A stretch of DNA of 6,869 nucleotides from Desulfobacteraceae bacterium (GCA_003819975.1 RPPU01000244.1:1-6869), one strand, 5' to 3'; shown: positions 1 through 6,124, counted from the stretch's first letter. Notes: generated by a model from the letters alone, not told the origin. Numbers and translations: made by a program.

Positions 1-1747
1 GCCAGCATTTGGCGATGGCGTCGCGGGCCCAGACTTCAATTTCCTTGCTGGCGCTGCAATTGAATGTAATGCGCAGCCCCAACTTGCCGTCACGGATAAA
101 AAACAGGTTGGTGCCGTCGATGCGCGCCGTCAGATCGTCGATATAAACATAAGCTTCCACGCCGTCGCTGCCGAAGCGGTACCAAGAGATGGGAATGGCT
201 TGATTAAAAACCGGAGTGGAACCGCCGCGGGTGTTGCGCACGTTCAAAACCAGCCGGGAGTCATCGGCCGTAAAGGGCTGGGTATCGGAGCGGTCGCCGT
301 GTCCGTCTTCAAAGGTATTGATGCGGACATTGCCGCTGAAGAGCCCGCCTACGACCCGCAGAAGGTTCTCATCGATGGTAAAGGTATGGGTCTCCTGGGA
401 ATGGTTGAAAGTATAGTTTTTTTCCGGCAGATATTCTATATTGCACTTGGCCCTCATGGTCACGGCCATTTCTATCCGATCATAATTCAGGACGGTATCC
501 GGCAGGGTGATGGTGCCAATGGGGGCGATATGGTCGCGGTTGATCGTAATATTTCGACCCAAAAGCGCGCTTCTGACGATGCTCTCGTTTCCCGGCATGC
601 CTTTGACTTCATAATTCAGGATGATCTCACCGCTGCTGGGAAAGGCCATATCGCCGGTATTTTTGACCCTGAAGGTCACCTCGCGGGTATCGTCATTGAA
701 CTCAGGGTGGCGGAGTTCCAAGACCGGGCTTCTGGAATCAATGCGGACCTGTTTTTCCACCTGGGTCGTACCGCCTAAACCGGGTGCAGTCCCGATAACC
801 CTGAAAGTCAGGAGTTCATCTTCCCTTACGATATGATTGGTTTGAAACCAATATTGTTTTTTACCGTCCGGTAAATCGCGGGGAGTGCCATAGGACGGGT
901 TGGAATGATTGCCGTTGTCGTAAACAAACCTGACCAGTAGGGATTCGACATTTTTTGTGGTAAAACCGCAGTTAAAGGTTAATCTTTCCCCATATTCGGC
1001 CCGGATCGTCGGCACGCTTTCAGCAGAGCCGGAGCCCGTACCCGGTATGCGGGCAGGTGCGCTCATCATCGTCGGGTCTCCTTCGCCTGGTATTGTTCTT
1101 TTAAAAAACACATTCTCAATCACGGGTTTGGGAAGACTCATCTGCATTTGTCCGGGTTTTTGGGTGACGGCACCAGCCGGGGTTTGTCCTGGTAAATTTG
1201 CTCTTGCCTGGGCCGCAGGGGTCATCCCCGTCGATACCGCCGGTTTCTCCGGACCAGTTATCGTTGTCATCGTTTGGCAGGTTTCTCTCATTTTTTGCTT
1301 GGTTGGGTCATTATTAAAGGTAGGATCGGTGTTTTTGCGCAAGAAAAGTTCGGCGCACAACTTCTTGTCCTTTTTGATCAGATTGACGGCGTAATGGGTG
1401 CATTCCTCAAATTTGCCCAAAGAACCCAGGCTCACCCAGGCAGAGGTGCTGTTCATTTTGACGGCAACTTGATTTTGGCCCTTATTTACGGTTTTGAAAC
1501 CGGTGGAACAACCGTCGGTACAGGTGGATAGATTTTCCTGTAAAATAACATTACCCACCTTGACTTGATGGATTTTAACCCCGGCATTATTAACGACCTG
1601 GGTATCAGGCGGGGTTGTGCATTTGACCGGTTCAACCTTGGGCCCTGCCGAGGGCTTGGCCGGCGGTGCGCCAAAAGACGCGGAAACCGATAACATGAAT
1701 GTGAAAAAGGTAATGATAGGCAGGTTTTTTAATACTAACGATTTCAT
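1..1747 (-). CDS. Exported multi-domain beta-rich protein of unknown function (C terminus cut off)
   Basis: The minus strand is open from an ATG at 1745-1747 to the window edge, giving 582 codons with no stop. An AGGAG ribosome site (1754-1758) lies 6 bases before this ATG, which fixes the start. Residues 1-27 are a signal peptide: a basic start (MKSLVLK), a hydrophobic core and a likely cleavage near SASFGA. Residues about 43-160 form a module with six cysteines (43, 76, 80, 116, 131, 157), which could form disulfides in the periplasm. Residues 165-245 are a Pro/Gly/Thr/Met-rich linker. From about 247 onwards the chain alternates short hydrophobic strands with turns, including FRVKNTGDMAFPSSGEI (359-375) and LNVRNTRGGSTPVF (501-514), which recall CARDB/Ig-like adhesive domains. 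I recognise no catalytic motif and no exact family. An export and surface or periplasmic binding role is inferred. Coding status is well supported; function is not. Confidence 0.85.
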   Translation of the reverse strand, partial: MKSLVLKNLPIITFFTFMLSVSASFGAPPAKPSAGPKVEPVKCTTPPDTQVVNNAGVKIHQVKVGNVILQENLSTCTDGCSTGFKTVNKGQNQVAVKMNSTSAWVSLGSLGKFEECTHYAVNLIKKDKKLCAELFLRKNTDPTFNNDPTKQKMRETCQTMTTITGPEKPAVSTGMTPAAQARANLPGQTPAGAVTQKPGQMQMSLPKPVIENVFFKRTIPGEGDPTMMSAPARIPGTGSGSAESVPTIRAEYGERLTFNCGFTTKNVESLLVRFVYDNGNHSNPSYGTPRDLPDGKKQYWFQTNHIVREDELLTFRVIGTAPGLGGTTQVEKQVRIDSRSPVLELRHPEFNDDTREVTFRVKNTGDMAFPSSGEIILNYEVKGMPGNESIVRSALLGRNITINRDHIAPIGTITLPDTVLNYDRIEMAVTMRAKCNIEYLPEKNYTFNHSQETHTFTIDENLLRVVGGLFSGNVRINTFEDGHGDRSDTQPFTADDSRLVLNVRNTRGGSTPVFNQAIPISWYRFGSDGVEAYVYIDDLTARIDGTNLFFIRDGKLGLRITFNCSASKEIEVWARDAIAKCW

Positions 1748-1753
1748 GCTTTT

Positions 1754-1758
1754 CTCCT
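1754..1758 (-). promoter_or_regulatory. Ribosome binding site AGGAG of the exported protein gene
   Basis: Read on the minus strand this is AGGAG inside an A-rich stretch, 6 bases before the ATG at 1747. It decides the start of the exported protein. The same arrangement (AAGGAG, 6 bases, ATG) occurs before the substrate-binding protein gene at 6137. Confidence 0.75.
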
Positions 1759-1786
1759 TTTTTTGGTGATCGTTTTTTATCATAAT

Positions 1787-1814
1787 ATATTATCGGTATC
1801 TTTAAAAGGGGCAA
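1787..1814 (-). promoter_or_regulatory. Possible sigma-70 promoter for the exported protein gene
   Basis: On the minus strand TTGCCC (1809-1814) is followed after 16 bp by TAATAT (1787-1792), each matching four of six consensus positions, about 40 bp before the start codon. The region is AT-rich, so a chance match is quite possible. Confidence 0.25.
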
Positions 1815-2001
1815 AGGTTCAAAAGAAATATCAGGTAATGCGGTAGGGCCAATTGCATGATGGAAATCAGCAGCGTAGCCGCAAGAATAAATTTAGGCAC
1901 ATGCTGACTGAATTCGTTGTATTCTTTTTTTGAGGAAATAGGCGTGAATGCCGAAGGCAAAAAGTTTATTTTCCATTATACGATGCTCAACGCTCTTCGC
2001 T

Positions 2002-3369
2002 CTATGCTTCCTTTTCTAGTCTAAATCCCTTCACCCTCTTCTTTAGCTCCGGCATCCTGGACCGCTCGATTTCATCCCAACACGGCAGAATGCTTTTATT
2101 CTGAAACAACGGCTCCGCTTCCAGGTCGTAATCGGAACAGGCTTTGGCCCGGTCCCAGAGGGCCGTATGCGGCAAGGGCGAGTACTCGGAGAGCGAACAA
2201 TCCACCTCCTGGTCGTGGGCTGTTTGAATCGCCTGCCGGACCGAATCCGCGCTTTGTCCCGGCAACCCCGCCAGCAGATAAACACCCAGTTCCTTTTTCG
2301 TGAATCCCATTGCTTTCAGATGGCCGACGGCCCGTTCGAATTCTCCGGTTGCGACCTTTTGGTCCAGACCTTGCCGCCATTCCATGTCCGCCGTTTCCAG
2401 TCCGAGCCGCAATGTTTGAAACCCGGCCCGCTGCAGCAGTTTAGCCGTCTCAGGCGTGATCGCCCGGATATGCACGGCATTGGGCGTATGAAAACGCAGG
2501 TTTAAGTTCTGTTTTATGACTTCTTCGAGCAAAAGACCCAAATGGTTTTCAAAATCAATCAACAGGGCATCATCGTAAAAAGCAAAATCCGTGACCCCAT
2601 ATCGTCGGTGCCAGAAAAGTATTTCATCCAGAACCTGCAAGGGCGGCCGCCGCGCCATTCCGGGATTTAAAAACGGCCCAGCGCAGTAATGACAGCGAAA
2701 GGGACAACCCACGGAAGTCATCAGCGTCACCGTTTCGATCTTGGGGTAAAGATCAAAAGCCGGATAAGGCAAATGATCCCAACGCAAGGGCATCGGTTCG
2801 GTTTTCCCGTTTAAAATTTGTGAAATCGATGCCAGCGCCGCCAGGCCTCCGGCCTCTACGACCAGATCCGCTCCGCTCGTATGGCGGGCATGCTCGGGAC
2901 AGAGCCGGGCATAGATGCCTCCCAAGATCACGGGGACGCGCGCATGGACTTGGCGGACCAGACCGATCGCTTCTTGGACCCCGGGATACCAATAAGTCAT
3001 CAGTGAAGTCACCAGAACGGCAACCGGATCCCGGACTTTCTGAAGGTCTTGCAGAATAAGATCGGGCGGAATGCCATAGCGGTGAAAAGGCCTGCGGATA
3101 TGTTTGAGAGGCTCGGGCCGCGGGATCTGCTCTCGCCAAAACTTACCCGTGCCAAAGGCCTGGCGTTTGGGTGCTTTTAGACGCAATCCGGCCCGGAGGC
3201 CGGGGTGGTGAATATCGAGGCAATCGAGTAAATGAATATCAAATCCCTTTTCCCGCAGATACCCGGCCAGATAGAGCAGCCCCAGCGGCTTGGACCAAAA
3301 ATCATAAGCCGCGAAATCGTGGATGCCCGGATTGATTAAAATGAGTGTCGGTTTGTCTTTAAGAGTCAT
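2002..3369 (-). CDS. Radical SAM protein with B12-binding-like N-terminal domain
   Basis: The 455-residue product has the architecture of B12-dependent-type radical SAM enzymes. Residues 7-180 look like a Rossmann-type B12-binding-like domain: strand LILINP (9-14), then KPLGLLYLAGYLREKGFDIHLLD (27-49 in outline), then VAVLVTSLMTYW (116-127) and PVILGGIYA (146-154). The radical SAM core follows, with the cluster cysteines C222, C226 and C229 in CPFRCHYC (CxxxCxxC). These should bind a [4Fe-4S] cluster that cleaves S-adenosylmethionine. Core strands follow at FAFYDD (262-267), LRFHTPNAVH (291-300), TLRLGLETAD (319-328) and GVYLLAGLPGQS (362-373). The substrate is unknown. No partner gene or peptide precursor is adjacent, so it looks like an orphan. 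The ATG at 3369 has no strong ribosome site. A weak promoter-like pair (TTAGCA at 3430-3435, 18 bp, TACATT at 3406-3411) lies upstream. Family assignment is firm; activity is open. Confidence 0.92.
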   Translation of the reverse strand: MTLKDKPTLILINPGIHDFAAYDFWSKPLGLLYLAGYLREKGFDIHLLDCLDIHHPGLRAGLRLKAPKRQAFGTGKFWREQIPRPEPLKHIRRPFHRYGIPPDLILQDLQKVRDPVAVLVTSLMTYWYPGVQEAIGLVRQVHARVPVILGGIYARLCPEHARHTSGADLVVEAGGLAALASISQILNGKTEPMPLRWDHLPYPAFDLYPKIETVTLMTSVGCPFRCHYCAGPFLNPGMARRPPLQVLDEILFWHRRYGVTDFAFYDDALLIDFENHLGLLLEEVIKQNLNLRFHTPNAVHIRAITPETAKLLQRAGFQTLRLGLETADMEWRQGLDQKVATGEFERAVGHLKAMGFTKKELGVYLLAGLPGQSADSVRQAIQTAHDQEVDCSLSEYSPLPHTALWDRAKACSDYDLEAEPLFQNKSILPCWDEIERSRMPELKKRVKGFRLEKEA

Positions 3370-3510
3370 ACGATTGTCTTTTAATGTTTCTGAAATTTTA
3401 AAAATAATGTAGCCTATTCATTTATAAAATGCTAAAAATTTTATTGGTTTCATAGACGTGAACGGATTTTAGGAATCATTCGCCGTTAAGACACCCAACC
3501 ATAGGGATTT
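3370..3510. other. AT-rich divergent spacer upstream of the radical SAM gene
   Basis: This is non-coding and AT-rich up to about 3480. It should hold the leftward promoter of the radical SAM gene. A 6-bp palindromic pair, GGGATT and AATCCC around TC, spans 3504-3517 at the border of the composite repeat. No gene is visible. Confidence 0.5.
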
Positions 3511-3728
3511 CAATCCCGCGTGGCGCACATGTGCGTCAACTTAAGGACAAGGCATATTGGATAACATGTTGAAATCAGATCGAGAAAATCCCCTCTGTCT
3601 CTCCTTTGCAAAGGGGAGTACTAAGCTTTCACCCTTTAGCCGAAGTGACACGTTTCCCCTTGGAAAAAGGGGGAACAAGGGGGATTTACAAGTGTTAAGC
3701 TGACGCCTATGCGCGTAGCGCGAGATTG
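3511..3728. repeat. Composite palindromic element, outer inverted repeats of 34 bp
   Basis: The arm at 3511-3544, reverse complemented, matches the arm at 3695-3728 at 26 of 34 positions without a gap. Both run from TTAAG through TGACGC, ATG, GCG and CGCG to GATTG. Each arm also has its own small palindrome: CGCACATGTGCG at 3524-3535 and GCGC-GTA-GCGC at 3711-3721. A second, different inverted repeat lies inside. No transposase gene and no target-site duplication are visible, so this could be a non-autonomous mobile element (MITE-like) or a REP-type cluster. It fills most of the 412-bp spacer between the divergent radical SAM and tdk genes and ends 37 bp before the tdk ribosome site, so it probably overlaps the tdk promoter region. 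Confidence 0.75.
3586..3687. repeat. Inner REP-like inverted repeat pair
   Basis: The left arm (3586-3618) starts AAATCCCC and ends in the hairpin CTCCTTTGCAAAGGGGAG (3601-3618). The right arm (3653-3687) is its imperfect reverse complement, containing TTTCCCCTTGG followed by AAAAAGGGGGAAC and ending GGGGGATTT. Each arm folds on itself and the two arms can also pair with each other, as in paired REP units. This pair sits inside the 34-bp outer repeats. Confidence 0.75.
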
Positions 3729-3765
3729 CATCTTGGTGAAGAAAATATGTTGACCCATTCTAATC

Positions 3766-3771
3766 AGGGAG
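3766..3771 (+). promoter_or_regulatory. Ribosome binding site AGGGAG of tdk
   Basis: AGGGAG lies 10 bases before the ATG at 3782, slightly longer than the usual spacing. It supports this start over any internal one, because the conserved kinase fold begins at about residue 8. I found no convincing -35/-10 pair in the short stretch between the upstream repeat and this site. Confidence 0.6.
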
Positions 3772-3781
3772 CCCTGCACCC

Positions 3782-4363
3782 ATGAAACACCAACAAGGCC
3801 GCATCGAAGTGATTTGCGGCTGCATGTTCAGCGGCAAATCCGAGGAATTGATCCGCCGTATGCGGCGGGCCCAGATCGCCCGCCAGAAAATTCAACTTTT
3901 TAAGCCCCGCATTGATGATCGCTACGGTCAAGACATCAATTCTCACGACGGCCGAGCCGCCCAAGCCATTGCCATTGATCGTCCTCAGGAGATCCTGGAA
4001 AACCTGGCCCCGGACACGACCGTAGTCGGAATCGATGAAGGCCAATTTTTCGATCACGGCCTGGTGGATATCTGTCGCCAATTGACCCGGTGTGATATCC
4101 GGGTGATCGTCACCGGACTCGATCTCGATTTCCGCGGTGAACCGTTTGGACCCATGCCGGAGTTGATCGCCCAAGCCGAACAGGTCGACAAACTGCACGC
4201 GATTTGCGTGGTTTGCGGGGATGAAGCCTCGCGCACCCAGCGGTTGATCGACGGAAAACCGGCCAGTTTCCAAGACCCCATTATTCTGGTCGGCGCAACC
4301 GAAGCCTATGAAGCCCGCTGCCGGCGCTGTCATGAAGTGCCGGGACAGCCGGACAAAGAATGA
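3782..4363 (+). CDS. tdk: Thymidine kinase (type II, zinc-containing)
   Basis: The 193-residue product has the usual length of bacterial thymidine kinase, the cytosolic salvage enzyme that phosphorylates thymidine to dTMP with ATP. The Walker A loop GCMFSGKS spans residues 13-20 right after the first strand (IEVIC). DEGQF at 85-89 carries the Walker B aspartate and the catalytic glutamate E86. [13 protein letters not shown] (110-122) is the conserved strand and lid-proximal segment. Two CxxC pairs, C142/C145 (CVVC) and C180/C183 (CRRC), are the zinc site holding the lasso that covers the nucleoside. EAYEARC (174-180) supplies the expected tyrosine near the thymidine pocket. All key residues are present, so the gene should be functional. 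It stands alone: a palindromic element lies upstream and another inverted repeat follows 19 bp after the TGA stop. Confidence 0.97.
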   Translation: MKHQQGRIEVICGCMFSGKSEELIRRMRRAQIARQKIQLFKPRIDDRYGQDINSHDGRAAQAIAIDRPQEILENLAPDTTVVGIDEGQFFDHGLVDICRQLTRCDIRVIVTGLDLDFRGEPFGPMPELIAQAEQVDKLHAICVVCGDEASRTQRLIDGKPASFQDPIILVGATEAYEARCRRCHEVPGQPDKE

Positions 4364-4381
4364 ACGGAAAGAAGCCGGAAT

Positions 4382-4471
4382 TCAGGAGTCAGAATTCAGT
4401 AGAAAAAACAGATGATTTTTCCGATTTTAATGATCCTTTCTTAATTCTGGCTTCTGGATTCTGACTTCTGA
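4382..4471. repeat. Inverted repeat after tdk (TTCTGACTTCTG-type)
   Basis: The arm at 4382-4402 (TCAGGAGTCAGAATTCAGTAG), reverse complemented, matches 4451-4471 at 18 of 21 positions. The loop between them is AT-rich. Each arm is itself built of degenerate ATTCTG/CTTCTG steps. It is unrelated to the elements at 3511-3728 and 5623-5722. Its position just after the tdk stop would let it act as a transcription barrier or mRNA end, but there is no run of T after the hairpin, so a classical terminator is not shown. Confidence 0.7.
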
Positions 4472-4503
4472 CTACTCCTATTTACATAACTCAATCAATT
4501 ATC

Positions 4504-4509
4504 GAGGAA
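4504..4509 (+). promoter_or_regulatory. Ribosome binding site GAGGAA of the PLP enzyme gene
   Basis: GAGGAA lies 5 bases before the ATG at 4515 and supports that start. The product then begins just ahead of the conserved LPTPIHYYPRLS segment, as expected in this family. Confidence 0.7.
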
Positions 4510-4514
4510 CTAAG

Positions 4515-5507
4515 ATGGAAAATATTCTAAAACAACGCATCGAACTGGCTTACCTCCCCACCCCGATTCACTATTATCCGCGCCTTTCCGAACAACTCGG
4601 CTTCGAGTTGTTTGTCAAACGCGACGACTTGACCGAAAGCACGGCTTCGGGCAACAAGATTCGCAAAATGGAATATGTGCTTTATGAAGCATTGCAACAA
4701 GGCGCCGACACCTTGGTCACCTGTGGGGGCATCCAATCGAACCATTGCCGCGCCGTGGCCTGGACCGCCGCTAAAATGGGCTTGCATTGCGTGTTGCTTC
4801 TGCGCGGCGAGCAACCGGAACACCCTGAAGGCAATCTATTTTTCGATTATCTGCTTGGCGCTGAAGCGCGCTTTTACACGGTTGCGCAATTTAAAAGCAT
4901 CTCAACTCTGGCCGATAAGGTCTGTGCTGAACTCCGCGCCCAAGGTCGCAAACCTTTTTGGATTCCCATGGGCGCCTCCACCGCCACCGGCTCCCTGGGC
5001 TATGTACGCATGATCAAGGAAATCAAAGAAGCCGGCTCTCCTTTTGATCATATCTACTGCGCTTTAGGCTCGGGCGGCACTTTTGCCGGTATCTTACTGG
5101 GCGCGCAATATTATGAATGGCGCGCCGTTACCCGGGGTATAGCGGTATGCGATGATATCGCCTATTTCATGGCGGAAACCGACCGGATTCGCCGGGAATT
5201 CCGGGAGCAATATGATCTGCATCTGGATCTGACCGGAGCCGCGCAATCGATGGATGACCGTTTTGTGGGCCGCGGATATGCCTTGAATACGGAACAGGAA
5301 TGGCGTCAATTGCTTTTCCTGGCCCGCGCCGAAGGTTTGATCCTGGACCCGGTTTATACCTTAAAAGCCTTCTTGGGATTAATCGCCCATTCCCGCCAGG
5401 GCCTGGTCAAAAAAGATCAAAAGGTTCTGTTCGTTCACTCCGGTGGTCATTTGGGGCTGTTGGCCAAACATGCGGAAGTGGAATCGATTTTGAACCAAAA
5501 AGAATAA
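4515..5507 (+). CDS. PLP-dependent D-cysteine desulfhydrase / ACC deaminase family enzyme
   Basis: The 330-residue product matches this fold-type II PLP family in length and motifs. The start LPTPIHYYPRLS (14-25) and VKRDDLT (34-40) lead to the cofactor lysine K48 in SGNKIRKMEY (45-54). GGIQSNH (71-77) contains the serine/asparagine segment that contacts substrate and cofactor. GSGGTFAG (185-192) is the phosphate-binding loop. Near the C terminus are DPVYTLK (278-284) and HSGGHLG (308-314). In true ACC deaminases the residue after DPVY is Glu and the one after the C-terminal His is Leu. Here they are T282 and S309, which favours D-cysteine desulfhydrase-type chemistry (D-cysteine to pyruvate, sulfide and ammonia). 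L-cysteate sulfo-lyase and other amino-acid lyases of the same family remain possible. The gene is 151 bp from tdk with a repeat between them, so it is probably transcribed separately. Confidence 0.9.
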   Translation: MENILKQRIELAYLPTPIHYYPRLSEQLGFELFVKRDDLTESTASGNKIRKMEYVLYEALQQGADTLVTCGGIQSNHCRAVAWTAAKMGLHCVLLLRGEQPEHPEGNLFFDYLLGAEARFYTVAQFKSISTLADKVCAELRAQGRKPFWIPMGASTATGSLGYVRMIKEIKEAGSPFDHIYCALGSGGTFAGILLGAQYYEWRAVTRGIAVCDDIAYFMAETDRIRREFREQYDLHLDLTGAAQSMDDRFVGRGYALNTEQEWRQLLFLARAEGLILDPVYTLKAFLGLIAHSRQGLVKKDQKVLFVHSGGHLGLLAKHAEVESILNQKE

Positions 5508-5622
5508 CTACCAAAGCTTTGATTCGCCTTGCCTGTCGAAAAAGCGATCCGGAAATTCGATTTTCCTTATAGAATCAATAAAATGGCTTCTCTAAACCCT
5601 AACGTTGCATTAAAAAGGATAC
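5508..5622. other. Non-coding stretch after the PLP enzyme gene
   Basis: A perfect 10-bp palindrome CAAAGCTTTG (5512-5521) lies just after the stop codon. A short hairpin with GGAAA (5551-5555) and TTTCC (5562-5566) is followed by TTAT. Either could contribute to transcript ending, but neither is a strong terminator. No gene is seen. Confidence 0.4.
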
Positions 5623-5722
5623 GATTTCTCCTCGCTGCGCTTGTCGAAATGACATCGGAGGCAAAATCGTCCTCAGTTAATGAACAACGTCGATCGTGTC
5701 ATTTCGACCGCAGGGAGAAATC
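5623..5722. repeat. Inverted repeat of the GATTTCTCC...GTCGAAATGACA type
   Basis: The left arm (5623-5654) begins GATTTCTCC, contains CTGCG and ends GTCGAAATGACA. The right arm (5697-5722), reverse complemented, has the same three blocks in the same order but lacks two 3-base insertions. Block identity is complete over 9, 5 and 12 bases. The 42-bp centre is unrelated. The form suggests a dispersed palindromic repeat; I recall similar FCGAAATGACA-like repeats from many bacterial genomes but cannot search here. No transposase or target duplication is visible. Confidence 0.75.
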
Positions 5723-5863
5723 ATATAAAATTCCATATTCTTGAAATGCATTTTAAGTGAACTTTACGAAATGATTATCAAACAGTCTTTTAGCCTTACA
5801 TACTAGAAAATTTGTAATTTTTTAAGAAAATTTTATGCAACAATAAGGTAAATAAGATCGGCA

Positions 5864-5991
5864 CCGGATCGGTTTTGTCGACCCTTTCGGCATGCAAACC
5901 GGCACCCGGCAAAAAAGCCCTATCCGCATAAAATGCAGATGAAAGGCGGCCGGCGGAGAGCGGAAAAACCGCTTCTCCGGAGCCGGTCGCC
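5864..5991. other. GC-rich block with strong hairpins (candidate structured RNA or repeat)
   Basis: A GC-rich island stands out between AT-rich flanks. The strongest hairpin spans 5945-5991: GGCGGCCGGC-GGAGA-GCGG, loop AAAAA, then CCGC, one bulged T, TCTCC, a GGA bulge and GCCGGTCGCC. That gives 19 pairs, one of them a G-U in RNA. A second hairpin pairs CCGGATCGGTTTTG (5864-5877) with CAAACCGGCACCCGG (5895-5909). A small one, GCAT-AAA-ATGC, lies at 5926-5936. The block ends 42 bp before the -35 box of the next gene, so it is not in that transcript if that promoter is used. It does not match a riboswitch or RNA family I can recognise. It could be a small RNA, a repeat element or an upstream terminator-like insulator. 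Confidence 0.5.
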
Positions 5992-6033
5992 CTGTCTTTA
6001 TTTCGGCCTTCCCAAGGGTCTGACTTTTTCAAC

Positions 6034-6062
6034 TTGACACCCAATCCGAATCAGCCTATAGT
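6034..6062 (+). promoter_or_regulatory. Sigma-70-type promoter of the substrate-binding protein gene
   Basis: A perfect TTGACA -35 box (6034-6039) is followed by exactly 17 bp and TATAGT (6057-6062), five of six matches to the -10 consensus. Transcription would start near 6069, giving a leader of roughly 68 bases before the ATG at 6137. This is the clearest promoter in the window and suggests strong basal expression. Confidence 0.8.
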
Positions 6063-6076
6063 TCCGCCTCTGAAGC

Positions 6077-6096
6077 AGTTTCTTTAAATAGAAACT
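6077..6096 (+). promoter_or_regulatory. Inverted repeat in the leader of the substrate-binding protein gene
   Basis: AGTTTCT (6077-6083) and AGAAACT (6090-6096) are perfect reverse complements around a 6-base TTAAAT centre. It lies just after the predicted transcription start. It could be an operator for a dimeric repressor or a small leader hairpin followed by an A/T-rich run. Which of these applies cannot be told from sequence alone. Confidence 0.45.
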
Positions 6097-6124
6097 ATTT
6101 TAAAAGAAATTTTTATCGCAGAAA

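Larger units (their letters stand above)
1748..2001. other. Spacer between the two minus-strand genes
   Basis: The part next to the exported protein gene is AT-rich and holds its ribosome site and possible promoter. The rest (about 1805-1975) has more ordinary composition. It contains a minus-strand frame of 57 codons between two stops with a hydrophobic second half (FILAATLLISIMQLALPHY), but that frame has no ATG before the hydrophobic part and no clear ribosome site. A perfect TATAAT lies at 1975-1980 on the minus strand without a matching -35 box. I cannot assign a gene here. Confidence 0.5.

Noticed and set aside
200..778. Plus-strand open frame of 192 codons
   Set aside because: It lies opposite the exported protein gene, which has a signal peptide, ribosome site and a frame open over 1.7 kb. 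The plus-strand product shows no recognisable domain.
957..1394. Plus-strand open frame of 145 codons
   Set aside because: Shadow of the minus-strand exported protein gene; low-complexity Pro/Gly/Val composition and no ribosome site.
1805..1975. Minus-strand 57-codon frame with a hydrophobic segment in the 1748-2001 spacer
   Set aside because: It has no ATG before the hydrophobic part, only a possible TTG start at 1958-1960, and no clear ribosome site. It could be a gene remnant, but nothing recognisable supports that.
1975..1980. Perfect TATAAT on the minus strand
   Set aside because: No -35-like sequence at a 16-18 bp distance; a lone hexamer in AT-rich DNA is not enough.
3195..3220. DxHxxG cobalamin-binding motif in the radical SAM protein (residues 52-57)
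   Set aside because: The motif occurs after the second strand of the N-terminal domain instead of the loop after the first, so the match is probably chance.
3504..3728. Possible CRISPR-like repeats before tdk
   Set aside because: The copies are inverted, not direct, there are only two of each, and no regular spacers exist.
3764..4333. Minus-strand open frame of 189 codons opposite tdk
   Set aside because: Mirror frame of a fully conserved thymidine kinase gene; no independent evidence of coding.
5885..5945. Resemblance to a c-di-GMP-I riboswitch (GCAAACC and CAAAAAAGCC segments)
   Set aside because: The stem between the two segments and the second conserved arm are missing, and the block lies upstream of the promoter rather than in the leader.
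5796..6044. Minus-strand 82-codon frame before the transporter gene
   Set aside because: It needs a TTG start, overlaps the -35 box of the strong promoter and runs through the hairpin block. The sequence shows no domain or ribosome site.
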